Assembly (NCBI GenBank): GCA_944392695.1
Contig: CALXXN010000003.1
Coordinates: forward strand, 1 to 48,616
Source of the DNA: an uncultured Spirochaetales bacterium
Lineage (GTDB): Bacteria; Spirochaetota; Spirochaetia; Sphaerochaetales; Sphaerochaetaceae
Direction of reading: 5' to 3'
DNA length: 48,616 nt
Numbering within the stretch: the first letter of the stretch is position 1; each line of letters starts with the position of its first letter. Both the position numbers and the translations under genes were made by a program. Below are positions 41,580 through 48,616 of the stretch, piece by piece. The notes beneath the pieces were generated by a model. The model was not told the origin of the DNA, did not search any database, and saw only the letters and a program-made list of their open reading frames with translations.

Positions 41580-43445
41580 ATGATTGAGACAATGATGAAC
41601 GTGACCATAGCCGCCCCTGGACGTGGCAAGGAGGCCATGCTCCTCGCGCTGCGCGAGGCGGGCCTTGTTCATATCAAGGAGTTGAAACCCAGCTGTGATG
41701 AGAGCGTGAGGCTCACCGCCAGGGCCCATGAGCTCACCCGGGCCCTGAACGCCATCACCGATGAGGCCGGCAAGGAGCTTTCCTCCATCAAGCAGGAGGG
41801 CCTCGGCCAGGAGGACTTCGACAAGATGGCCGCCTCCGTCCTTGAGGCGATCGACTTCAGGCGCAGGGAGAAGGAGAGGCATCTTTCAATCGTCAATGAG
41901 ATCACCAAGGCTTCCCCCTGGGGTGATTATGAACCTGACGATGTGAGAGACCTGGCGGCAAAGGGCCATGCCTTCGACTTCTATACAGTCGATGCCAAGT
42001 CCCTGCCTGTCCTCAGGGAGGACAAGGACCTGTCCTACATCCTCCTCGACAGTGAGGAAGGCACTGCCTACATCGCTGTGATTGGAGGGGAGGTCCCCTC
42101 CGGTTGTGGGGCAAGGCAGTACAACATCCCTTCCTTGTCACTGCGTGGCATGGTCGTTGAACGTGATGCCGCAGCTAAGAACATCAAGGAGGCTTCGGCC
42201 AGGATCAAGGAGGCGGCGAAGTACGTCGATGCCTTCAAGCTCCAGCTGCGCCTGCTGGAACAGGATGCCATGTTCGAGCGCGTCAAGGCGACGAGCAAGG
42301 ATGAGGTTGATGGCCGGATCTGCCTGATCTCCGGCTACGTGCCTGAGGACAGGGTGGAGGAGGTCAAGAGCCTTGCATCCTCACGGTCCTGGGGCTACCT
42401 GGTCAAGGAGGTCGAAGAGGACGAGGAGCCACCGACGAAACTCAAGTTCCGTGGGCTTGTAAGGATCATGCAACCGATCTACAACGTGCTTGGCACCTTG
42501 CCCGGCTACAGGGAGAAGGACATCTCCTTCTGGTTCCTGATCTATTTCTCGATTTTCTTCGCGATGATCATCGGTGATGCAGGCTACGGACTCTTGTTCC
42601 TCGCGATAGCGGTCGTGATGAACGTCAAGACGAAGCGCTGCAGTGACATCAACATATTGTTGTATGTCCTGAGCGCGGTGACGATAGCCTGGGGTGCCAT
42701 CACAGGCACCTGGTTCGGTTCCCTCGCGGTCTTGGAGAAGCTGCCCTTCCTGCAGGTCTTCATAGTGCCATCGATGTGCAACTATTCACAGGAGCTCTTT
42801 GGAATCGATCCTGTCTATGTGCAAGACAACACGATGCAGCTCTGTTTCATCCTTGGTGCGAGCCAGCTTGGCCTTGCCTGCGTGATCAACGTGATCGACA
42901 AGGCGAAGGTCAAGGACCTCTCGCTCTTTGGCGACATAGGCTGGTTTATCGACGTGTGCGTGCTTTACATGATGGCCCTCTACCTGGTCATCGGCGCTGA
43001 AGTCAACTTCTCCATAGTCGTCGCGGGAATCGTGGTGGGCTTCGTCCTGGTCGTGGTCTTCGGATCCCAGGCCCCGGGGCAAAGCTTCGCAAAAGGGCTG
43101 AAATCTGGTCTGGGAGGCTTCTTCACAAGCTTCCTCGACACGGTCAGCTGCTTCAGCAACATCATGAGCTACATCCGTCTCTTCGCAGTCGGAATGGCAT
43201 CCCTCGCCATAGCCCAGTCCTTCAACAACATGGCTGGCATGGCTGGACCCGTCTTCGGGGCGCTGATTGTCATACTAGGTACGCTTCTCAACATGGTCAT
43301 GGGTCTCTTGTCAGTCATTGTCCATGGAGTGAGGCTGAACCTCTTGGAATTCTCCGGACAGCTCGGAATGGAGTGGACCGGATACAAATACGAGCCGTTC
43401 GCTAGGACGGTAAGCGTTAATGAAAACGCATCGGAGGAAAACTAA
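41580..43445 (+). CDS. atpI: V-type ATP synthase subunit I (a-type membrane subunit)
   Basis: 621 residues. The soluble N-terminal half (about 1-300) is helical, and the C-terminal half has seven to eight membrane helices. The ion-path Arg533 is in M-S-Y-I-R-L-F-A-V-G-M-A, the motif that faces the K ring. It starts 3 bases after the atpD stop. It forms the stator ion channel. Confidence 0.94.
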   Translation: MIETMMNVTIAAPGRGKEAMLLALREAGLVHIKELKPSCDESVRLTARAHELTRALNAITDEAGKELSSIKQEGLGQEDFDKMAASVLEAIDFRRREKERHLSIVNEITKASPWGDYEPDDVRDLAAKGHAFDFYTVDAKSLPVLREDKDLSYILLDSEEGTAYIAVIGGEVPSGCGARQYNIPSLSLRGMVVERDAAAKNIKEASARIKEAAKYVDAFKLQLRLLEQDAMFERVKATSKDEVDGRICLISGYVPEDRVEEVKSLASSRSWGYLVKEVEEDEEPPTKLKFRGLVRIMQPIYNVLGTLPGYREKDISFWFLIYFSIFFAMIIGDAGYGLLFLAIAVVMNVKTKRCSDINILLYVLSAVTIAWGAITGTWFGSLAVLEKLPFLQVFIVPSMCNYSQELFGIDPVYVQDNTMQLCFILGASQLGLACVINVIDKAKVKDLSLFGDIGWFIDVCVLYMMALYLVIGAEVNFSIVVAGIVVGFVLVVVFGSQAPGQSFAKGLKSGLGGFFTSFLDTVSCFSNIMSYIRLFAVGMASLAIAQSFNNMAGMAGPVFGALIVILGTLLNMVMGLLSVIVHGVRLNLLEFSGQLGMEWTGYKYEPFARTVSVNENASEEN

Positions 43446-43882
43446 TGGAAAACCTGGCTTACCTTGGCATGGCCTGCGCCCTCTGCCTCTCAGCTCTTGG
43501 ATCCGGGTTCGGGACCGGCATCGCCTCTCAGGCCGCTGTCGGTGGATGGAAGAAGTGCTTCTCTGAAGGCCGCCCTGCGTCCTTCATCATGGTCGCCTTC
43601 GCTGGTGCGCCGCTGACCCAGACAATCTACGGCTTCCTGCTGATGAACTTCATCAACTCGTCCTTCCAGGAGACAGGCAACTGGCTCATGGCGCTGTGTG
43701 TCGGCATCTTCGGTGGTGCTGCCATTGGTTTCTCCGCCTACATGCAGGGCAAGGTCGCTGTCGCCAGCTGTGACAGCCTCGCTGAGACAGGCAAGGGTAC
43801 TGCGAACTACTTCATCGTCCTCGGTATCGTTGAGACGGTCGCACTCTTCTCTCTGGTCTTCTGCATGCTGCTGCTTGGTTGA
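43445..43882 (+). CDS. atpK: V-type ATP synthase subunit K (proteolipid ring)
   Basis: 145 residues, four membrane helices made of two fused hairpins. The ion-binding Glu130 lies in G-I-V-E-T-V-A; the first hairpin has A-P-L-T-Q-T instead of a Glu. Thr58, Gln59, Gln101 and Glu130 fall where the Na+ ligands of the Enterococcus NtpK ring lie, although the NtpK Leu61 position is Ala here. Sodium coupling is therefore likely but not shown. GGAGG precedes the ATG, which overlaps the atpI stop by one base. Confidence 0.94.
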   Translation: MENLAYLGMACALCLSALGSGFGTGIASQAAVGGWKKCFSEGRPASFIMVAFAGAPLTQTIYGFLLMNFINSSFQETGNWLMALCVGIFGGAAIGFSAYMQGKVAVASCDSLAETGKGTANYFIVLGIVETVALFSLVFCMLLLG

Positions 43883-43906
43883 TCAGACTAGTCTGAAAGC
43901 AAATAC

Positions 43907-43937
43907 AAGGGGGCTGTGCCTGGAGCATGGCCCCCTT
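43907..43937 (+). terminator. Terminator of the V-ATPase operon
   Basis: A 13-bp stem from AAGGGGGCTGTGC to GCATGGCCCCCTT, with loop CTGGA. The T-tract after it is poor. A small perfect palindrome CAGACTAGTCTG (43884-43895) precedes it. Confidence 0.65.
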
Positions 43938-43963
43938 GCTATGTCATCAGCCAACCGGATATC

Positions 43964-43985
43964 ATTGATAGGAATTGTTATCAAT
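43964..43985. promoter_or_regulatory. Inverted repeat before nrdA, possible operator
   Basis: ATTGATA (43964-43970) and TATCAAT (43979-43985) are a perfect 7-base inverted repeat around 8 bases. A TATCAT that could be the -10 is at 43960-43965, so a bound protein would cover the transcript start. The arms resemble Fur/Mn-regulator half-sites more than the NrdR box. Confidence 0.45.
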
Positions 43986-43996
43986 AAGGAAGACAG

Positions 43997-46507
43997 ATGC
44001 AGATCATAAAACGCGATGGACGTAGCGAATCCTACGATAGGATGAAGATCCGTCAGGCCATGGCCAAGGCCTTCGAGGCCACGGCCCTGTTCCCATCTGA
44101 TGCCAGGCTGGACAGCCTGGTCGACGATGTGGAGGAGGCGCTGGCGGGCAGGGGTGGTGTCAATGTAGAGGACATACAGGACAGGGTCGAGGAGGCCTTG
44201 ATGGCAGGAGGCTACTACAAGACTGCCCGTGCCTACATACTCTACCGTACCTCGCGCAGTGCCCTGAGGGAGGAGAGAGGGTCCCTTGCCGCAGAAGTAG
44301 GCTTCCCCAGCCTCGATGAGGTGCTTTCCTCAATCCAGCACGACTTCACGGATCCCTGCTACCAGCTTTCACATCTCAAGGACAAGCTCTCAGCCTTCAT
44401 CGCACCATCGATGGATGCCGCCGCCAGGCTCGACGCCATGACCAAGGCCTCTGTCGAACTCGCAAGTGCTGAGGAACCTCATTGGGACCATATCGCAGCA
44501 CGCTTCCTCTCGCTCTCGCATGAGGCCAAGGTCAAGTCCTGGGAGGACAGGGAGGGAATCTCATCCTTCGCTGACAAGCTCCACAGGCTTGCTTCCATGG
44601 GACTTCTCTATGAAAGGATCGTCACAGACTACAGTGATGACGAGCTCCAGGAGGCCTTCTCCTTCATCGACTGGAACCGCGACAAGCTATTCACCTATGC
44701 AGGACTTGAACTCCTGGTGAAACGCTATGTCATGCGCAGCCATTCAGGTGAGGCGCTGGAGCGTGTCCAGGAGCTCTACCTTGACATAGCACTCCATCTC
44801 GCAATCGATGAGGACAGGTCTAAGAGGCTCTCCTTCGTCAAGGACTTCTACGATGTCCTCAGCCGTCAGGAGGTCTCCCTTGCCACCCCGACGCTGTCCA
44901 ATGCGCGCAAGAGCTTCCACCAGCTCTCCAGCTGCTTCATCGACAGCGTCCCTGACAGCCTCGATGGGATCTACCGCTCACTCGACAACTTCGCCAAGGT
45001 GTCCAAGCATGGTGGTGGCATGGGCCTCTATTTCGGCCGTGTCCGTGCATCGGGTTCGGCGATCAGGGGCTTCGAAGGTGCCGCTGGTGGCATCATACGT
45101 TGGATCCGCCTGGTCAACGACACCGCTGTCGCTGTCGACCAGCTTGGTGTCAGGAGTGGGGCGGTCGCCGTCTACCTTGATGTCTGGCACAAGGACCTGC
45201 CAGAATTCCTCGGTCTCAGGACGAACAATGGTGATGAGAGGATGAAGGCCCACGATGTCTTCCCATCGGTCTGCTATCCGGACTACTTCTGGAAGAAGGT
45301 CGACCAGGATCTTGATGGCGACTGGCACATGATGTGCCCCTACGAGATCCACAAGGTCAAGGGTTACCACCTCGAGGACTTCTATGGAGAAGAGTGGGAG
45401 CGCCGTTACCTCGACTGCGTGGCTGATGAGAGGATCCCCAAGCGCGTCATGAAGCTGAAGGATGTCGTCCGCCTGATCGTCAAGAGCGCTGTCGAGACAG
45501 GTACGCCCTTCGTTTTCAACCGTGACCATGTCAACCGCGCGAACCCGAACAGCCACTGTGGCATGATCCATTCATCCAACCTCTGTACCGAGATCGCCCA
45601 GAACATGAGTCCGATCGAGTCAGTCTCAGTCACCTTGGACGAGGAGGGGCCCTCCGTCGTCACAGTGACCAAGCCTGGAGATTTCGTCGTGTGCAACCTG
45701 GCATCCCTGGTCTTGGGGAATATCGACCCAGATGATGACGGGCACCTCCAGGAGCTGACCAGGATCACAGTGCGCATGTTGGACAACGTGATCGACCTCA
45801 ACATGCTCCCCCTCGAGTACGCCGCCTGGACGAACAAGCGCTACCGTGCGATTGGACTCGGTGTGTCTGGTTACCACCACATGCTCGCCAAGAAGGGCAT
45901 ACTCTGGGAAAGCCAGGAGCACCTCGACTACGTCGATGGTCTTTTCGAGCGCATCGCCCAGGCCGCAATCGAGGCTTCTGCCGACCTCGCCGCCGAGCGT
46001 GGCTCCTACAAGTTCTTCCCAGGTTCCGACTGGCAGACAGGTGCCTACTACAGCAAGCGTGGCTACACAGGGGAGAGGTGGGAGCGCATCAAGGAGAAGA
46101 GCGCCCGCGGTATGAGGAACGCCTACCTGATGGCTGTCGCACCGACAAGTTCGACAAGCATCATCACGGGTACGACCAGTGGTGTCGACCCCTTGATGAA
46201 GCGCTTCTTCTACGAGGAGAAGAAGGGGGCCATGCTGCCACGCATCGCCCCGGACCTCTCTCCGGACACATGGTGGTACTACAAGAACGCCCATGAGATC
46301 GACCAGCGCTGGTCAATCAAGGCCACTGCCGTACGCACCCGTCACATCGACCAGGCGCAGTCGGTCAACCTTTACATAACCAACAACTACACGATGAGGC
46401 AGGTCCTCGACCTCCTTGTGCTCGCTTGGAAGGAGGGTGTGAAGACCCTCTACTACACACGCTCCAAGGCCCTTGAGGTCGAAGAGTGCGAGTCCTGCTC
46501 ATCCTAG
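43997..46507 (+). CDS. nrdA: Ribonucleoside-diphosphate reductase alpha subunit, class I
   Basis: An 836-residue catalytic subunit that makes dNDPs from NDPs. An ATP-cone (residues 1-90, I-I-K-R-D-G-R) gives allosteric activity control. The redox pair is Cys313 (S-S-C-F-I) and Cys566 (V-V-C-N-L). The thiyl-radical site is N-L-C-T-E (Cys530, Glu532). K-T-L-Y-Y-T-R near 820 carries the radical-transfer Tyr pair, and the tail ends C-E-S-C-S-S (Cys831, Cys834), the thioredoxin/glutaredoxin-reducible pair. AAGGA lies before the ATG. nrdB follows after 10 bases. Confidence 0.96.
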   Translation: MQIIKRDGRSESYDRMKIRQAMAKAFEATALFPSDARLDSLVDDVEEALAGRGGVNVEDIQDRVEEALMAGGYYKTARAYILYRTSRSALREERGSLAAEVGFPSLDEVLSSIQHDFTDPCYQLSHLKDKLSAFIAPSMDAAARLDAMTKASVELASAEEPHWDHIAARFLSLSHEAKVKSWEDREGISSFADKLHRLASMGLLYERIVTDYSDDELQEAFSFIDWNRDKLFTYAGLELLVKRYVMRSHSGEALERVQELYLDIALHLAIDEDRSKRLSFVKDFYDVLSRQEVSLATPTLSNARKSFHQLSSCFIDSVPDSLDGIYRSLDNFAKVSKHGGGMGLYFGRVRASGSAIRGFEGAAGGIIRWIRLVNDTAVAVDQLGVRSGAVAVYLDVWHKDLPEFLGLRTNNGDERMKAHDVFPSVCYPDYFWKKVDQDLDGDWHMMCPYEIHKVKGYHLEDFYGEEWERRYLDCVADERIPKRVMKLKDVVRLIVKSAVETGTPFVFNRDHVNRANPNSHCGMIHSSNLCTEIAQNMSPIESVSVTLDEEGPSVVTVTKPGDFVVCNLASLVLGNIDPDDDGHLQELTRITVRMLDNVIDLNMLPLEYAAWTNKRYRAIGLGVSGYHHMLAKKGILWESQEHLDYVDGLFERIAQAAIEASADLAAERGSYKFFPGSDWQTGAYYSKRGYTGERWERIKEKSARGMRNAYLMAVAPTSSTSIITGTTSGVDPLMKRFFYEEKKGAMLPRIAPDLSPDTWWYYKNAHEIDQRWSIKATAVRTRHIDQAQSVNLYITNNYTMRQVLDLLVLAWKEGVKTLYYTRSKALEVEECESCSS

Positions 46508-46517
46508 GAGGAAAACC

Positions 46518-47564
46518 ATGGCGAAGATGCTTACAGAGAAGATGCTCTTCAATCCCAATGGGGATAGTGATGTCACACGCCGCCGCATGATTGGTGGTAA
46601 TACGACGAACCTGAACGACTTCAACAACCTGCGCTACCAGTGGACAAGCGACTGGTACCGTCAGGCGATGAACAATTTCTGGATTCCTGAGGAGATCAAC
46701 CTCGCACAGGACATGAAGGACTACCCCAGGCTCCTGGAGAGCGAGAGGAGGGCTTACGACAAGATCCTCTCCTTCCTCGTCTTCCTGGACAGCCTGCAGT
46801 CGGCCAACCTGCCGAACATCAGCTCCTATGTCACGGCGAACGAGGTCAACCTCTGCCTGCACATCCAGACCTTCCAGGAGTGCATCCACTCGCAGAGCTA
46901 TTCCTATATGCTCGACACGATTTGTCCTCCTGACAAGCGTGATGAGATCCTCTACGCCTGGAGGGATGACGAGCACCTGCTACGCCGCAACACCTTCATC
47001 GGGGACTGTTACAATGAGTTCCTCATGAACAGGGATGACGAGCATCTTGCCCGTGTCCTCGTGGCCAACTACATCCTCGAGGGCATCTACTTCTACTCGG
47101 GCTTCGTGTTCTTCTACAACCTCTCGCGCAACGGCAAGATGCCAGGTTCCGCCCAGGAGATCCGCTACATCAACCGTGATGAGAACACCCACCTCTGGCT
47201 CTTCAGGAACATCATCCAGGAGCTGCGCAAGGAGGAGCCTCATCTCTTCACTCCTGAGAAGGTGGAGTCCTACAAGGAGATGATCATGACGGGCGTCGAG
47301 ATGGAGATCGACTGGGGCCATTACGTGATCGGAGATGATGTGCCAGGCCTCAGCAAGGACCTGGTCACCAGGTATATCCGCTACCTGGGCAACAAGCGCT
47401 GGATGGACCTTGGCTATGACGCGATCTACCCGGGCTATGAGGAGCCAGGCCGCGACCTCGAGTGGGTCGAACTCTACTCCAACGCCAACAGCGTCAAGAC
47501 AGACTTCTTCGAGGCCCGTAGCACAGCCTATGCGAAGAGCACTGCCTTGGTTGATGATCTTTGA
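46518..47564 (+). CDS. nrdB: Ribonucleoside-diphosphate reductase beta subunit, class I
   Basis: A 348-residue di-metal radical subunit. Metal ligands are Asp91 (F-L-D-S), Glu121 and His124 (E-C-I-H), Glu188 (L-E-G-I), and Glu222 and His225 (D-E-N-T-H). Tyr128 in H-S-Q-S-Y is the radical tyrosine position, so this is a tyrosyl-radical enzyme rather than the Chlamydia Phe type. The ATG at 46518 has AGGAGG upstream; an open frame back to 46473 overlaps nrdA and is not used. A palindromic terminator follows. Confidence 0.96.
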   Translation: MAKMLTEKMLFNPNGDSDVTRRRMIGGNTTNLNDFNNLRYQWTSDWYRQAMNNFWIPEEINLAQDMKDYPRLLESERRAYDKILSFLVFLDSLQSANLPNISSYVTANEVNLCLHIQTFQECIHSQSYSYMLDTICPPDKRDEILYAWRDDEHLLRRNTFIGDCYNEFLMNRDDEHLARVLVANYILEGIYFYSGFVFFYNLSRNGKMPGSAQEIRYINRDENTHLWLFRNIIQELRKEEPHLFTPEKVESYKEMIMTGVEMEIDWGHYVIGDDVPGLSKDLVTRYIRYLGNKRWMDLGYDAIYPGYEEPGRDLEWVELYSNANSVKTDFFEARSTAYAKSTALVDDL

Positions 47565-47593
47565 TCGACACAGCACAACACATCAGACAACAG

Positions 47594-47621
47594 AAGGGAC
47601 ATGGCCTAGGCTGTGTCCCTT
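47594..47621 (+). terminator. Palindromic terminator of nrdAB
   Basis: AAGGGACA (47594-47601) pairs with TGTCCCTT (47614-47621), with an inner GCC-TA-GGC. There is no strong T-tract, so it may act as an mRNA 3' stabiliser. Confidence 0.55.
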
Positions 47622-47692
47622 CCTGCAATATGTGACTATCTTGATAATCTATATTACGTTACAAAAGAGTTATAGGTGATTTCCATATTTTA

Positions 47693-47769
47693 TCATAGCC
47701 TTGGGTCGAGGGACCTGGCATGAAAACCAGATAGGTTCAATACATTCGTGTGTCGAGGACGATGTTAAT
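47693..47769 (-). pseudogene. Remnant of a PIN-domain (VapC-like) toxin gene
   Basis: Just after the antitoxin stop, the minus strand reads ATT-AAC-ATC-GTC-CTC-GAC-AC, then, if a two-base AC repeat is removed, G-AAT-GTA-TTG. This gives N-I-V-L-D-T-N-V-L, the start of PIN toxins. The start codon is ATT instead of ATG, with GGAA at its expected ribosome site. About 24 codons remain before a stop. The reading needs one indel, so it is an interpretation, but the motif sits exactly where a partner toxin should be. Confidence 0.45.
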
Positions 47770-47780
47770 GACTTCCGCGC

Positions 47781-48023
47781 TTAAATTACAGCTTCATCTA
47801 TCTCTTCAACAGACATGAAACCATTGCTCCTCATCCTGTTCAATGCGGATATGGCTTTTGCCTGTCTGAGAGTGCGGACGATCTCATCAAAGCTTCCTTC
47901 AGGAATACCAATCATCAATGCACATGGCTTTCCGTTTCTGGTGATTACGACATCATCCTTTGACAGACTCTTCCATATCGATTCCTGTTTTGTCCTCAGT
48001 TCGCTTGATGAATAGAAGTTCAT
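47781..48023 (-). CDS. Phd/YefM family antitoxin, apparently orphaned
   Basis: 80 residues with the Phd/YefM fold: N-F-Y-S-S-S-E-L-R at the DNA-binding N-terminus, then D-D-V-V-I-T-R-N-G-K-P-C-A-L-M-I-G-I and a flexible acidic tail. The ATG at 48023 has GGAGG 6 bases before it; an earlier start at 48050 has none. Antitoxins of this type repress their own operon and neutralise a downstream toxin. Here the downstream toxin has decayed to a short PIN-like remnant. Confidence 0.85.
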   Translation of the reverse strand: MNFYSSSELRTKQESIWKSLSKDDVVITRNGKPCALMIGIPEGSFDEIVRTLRQAKAISALNRMRSNGFMSVEEIDEAVI

Positions 48024-48063
48024 GAACAACCTCCACAAGAAAACATACATGTGTACCTCCGTT

Positions 48064-48094
48064 GTAAAAAGAGCTGCCCGTTATTGGACAGCTC
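48064..48094 (-). terminator. Intrinsic terminator of the second MATE gene
   Basis: On the minus strand, a stem GAGCTG/CAGCTC extended by CC/GG past one mismatch, then a run of five T. It separates the MATE gene from the antitoxin gene. Confidence 0.75.
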
Positions 48095-48124
48095 CCTTTG
48101 CCTTGGATTTTCCTTTCTTTAGCG

Positions 48125-48616
48125 TCAGGCCATGTGCATGGCGTGCCTGCCATCCCTGTAGCGGCGGTAGAAGATTATGAAGCAGATGAGGTGGGCGAGG
48201 AAGGTCACCGTCCAGGAGACAGGGTAGGAGAGGTAGAGGGTGAAAAGCGTCGGAGAGAGCTGGAAGACCGTGGCGATCCAGACGATCCGGAGGAGACAGG
48301 CGCCCGTCAGGGAGACGATTGTCGGAGTCATCGAGTAGCCCAGTCCCCTGATTGATCCACAAGCCGTATCCATCAGGCCACAGAGGAAGTAGGGGAGGCA
48401 GCAGATCAGGAGCCTGTTTTCTCCGTACATGATGACCTCAGGTTCCGAGGTGTAGATTGACAACAGCTGGTGTCCGAAGAGTGTCGCAAGACCTCCAAGT
48501 ACGACTCCGACCACTGTGACGATTCCAAGGCAATCGATGAAGACTGGTACGAGGCGTTCCTTCTTGCCTGCACCGAGGTTCTGGCTGGTGAAGCTCGTGG
48601 ATGCCTGGTAGAGGGC
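48125..48616 (-). CDS. MATE family efflux transporter, C-terminal part (start outside window)
   Basis: The last 163 residues of a MATE transporter. The visible part begins A-L-Y-Q-A-S-T-S-F-T-S-Q-N-L-G-A-G-K, the conserved motif of the second half, followed by four to five membrane helices. It shares the family of the gene at 11.4-12.7 kb but not close sequence. The substrate is unknown. Confidence 0.88.
   Translation of the reverse strand, partial: ALYQASTSFTSQNLGAGKKERLVPVFIDCLGIVTVVGVVLGGLATLFGHQLLSIYTSEPEVIMYGENRLLICCLPYFLCGLMDTACGSIRGLGYSMTPTIVSLTGACLLRIVWIATVFQLSPTLFTLYLSYPVSWTVTFLAHLICFIIFYRRYRDGRHAMHMA

Noticed and set aside
43964-43985. NrdR box upstream of nrdA
   Set aside because: The repeat does not fit the A-C-A-C...T-G-T-G type NrdR consensus, and no second box is seen at helical spacing.

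Overview
The window looks like a chromosomal segment of a GC-rich (by eye a little under 60% GC) host-associated spirochaete, most likely near Sphaerochaetaceae or Treponemataceae. The main clue is the V-type ATPase operon in the order E - DUF2764 - A - B - D - I - K, which is the spirochaete arrangement (as in Borrelia and Treponema) and lacks separate C, F and G genes. CarD, class Ia ribonucleotide reductase, a C-less 'AAGG' substrate-binding protein and several carbohydrate systems fit that reading. The genus is an inference.

Layout. 1-226: 3' end of an IS200/IS605-type tnpB with omega-RNA-like hairpins, abutting an AAA-ATPase/PD-(D/E)XK protein. 1.8-12.7 kb: housekeeping and metabolic genes on both strands (TPR lipoprotein, uracil phosphoribosyltransferase-like protein, adenylate kinase, HNH protein, GH13 amylase, IMP dehydrogenase, GNAT, PdxA, a phosphatase-like lipoprotein, MATE pump). 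12.8-13.7 kb: carD and a small gene. 13.7-14.8 kb: an AT-rich island with a frameshifted DUF3800 gene, preceded by an intrinsic terminator and flanked by two direct copies of a structured, covarying RNA-like repeat. 14.9-25.3 kb: alpha-galactosidase, YczE-like membrane protein, tRNA-Val, a CmpB-like membrane protein - YggS - exported protein - RluD run, the divergent MBL/pentapeptide pair, and rsgA-mutS2. 25.3-25.9 kb: AT-rich gene-poor stretch. 25.9-28.4 kb: uridine phosphorylase, GIY-YIG-like protein, glutaredoxin, EamA transporter, DUF2007 protein. 28.4-36.6 kb: a membrane AraC sensor-regulator, an ABC sugar importer without its ATPase, and a split LacL/LacM beta-galactosidase. 36.8-43.9 kb: the V-ATPase operon. 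44-47.6 kb: nrdAB. 47.7-48.6 kb: a Phd antitoxin with a decayed PIN-toxin remnant, then the end of a second MATE gene.

How it works together. Two alpha/beta-galactoside systems (GH36; AraC-ABC-LacLM) and a GH13 enzyme point to a fermenter of plant or host oligosaccharides. Uracil, uridine, adenylate, IMP and ribonucleotide-reductase genes cover nucleotide salvage and dNTP supply. The V-ATPase K subunit carries the residues of an Na+ site, so the ion motive force may be sodium-based.

Genome style. Genes are tightly packed: many 1-4 base start/stop overlaps, and five convergent pairs overlap tail to tail. Several transcription units have a good -10 hexamer only 6-8 bases before an ATG with no Shine-Dalgarno, which suggests leaderless mRNAs. 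The strongest candidate for an undescribed system is the DUF3800/structured-RNA island at 13.7-14.8 kb. All calls come from reading the sequence; no database search was run.
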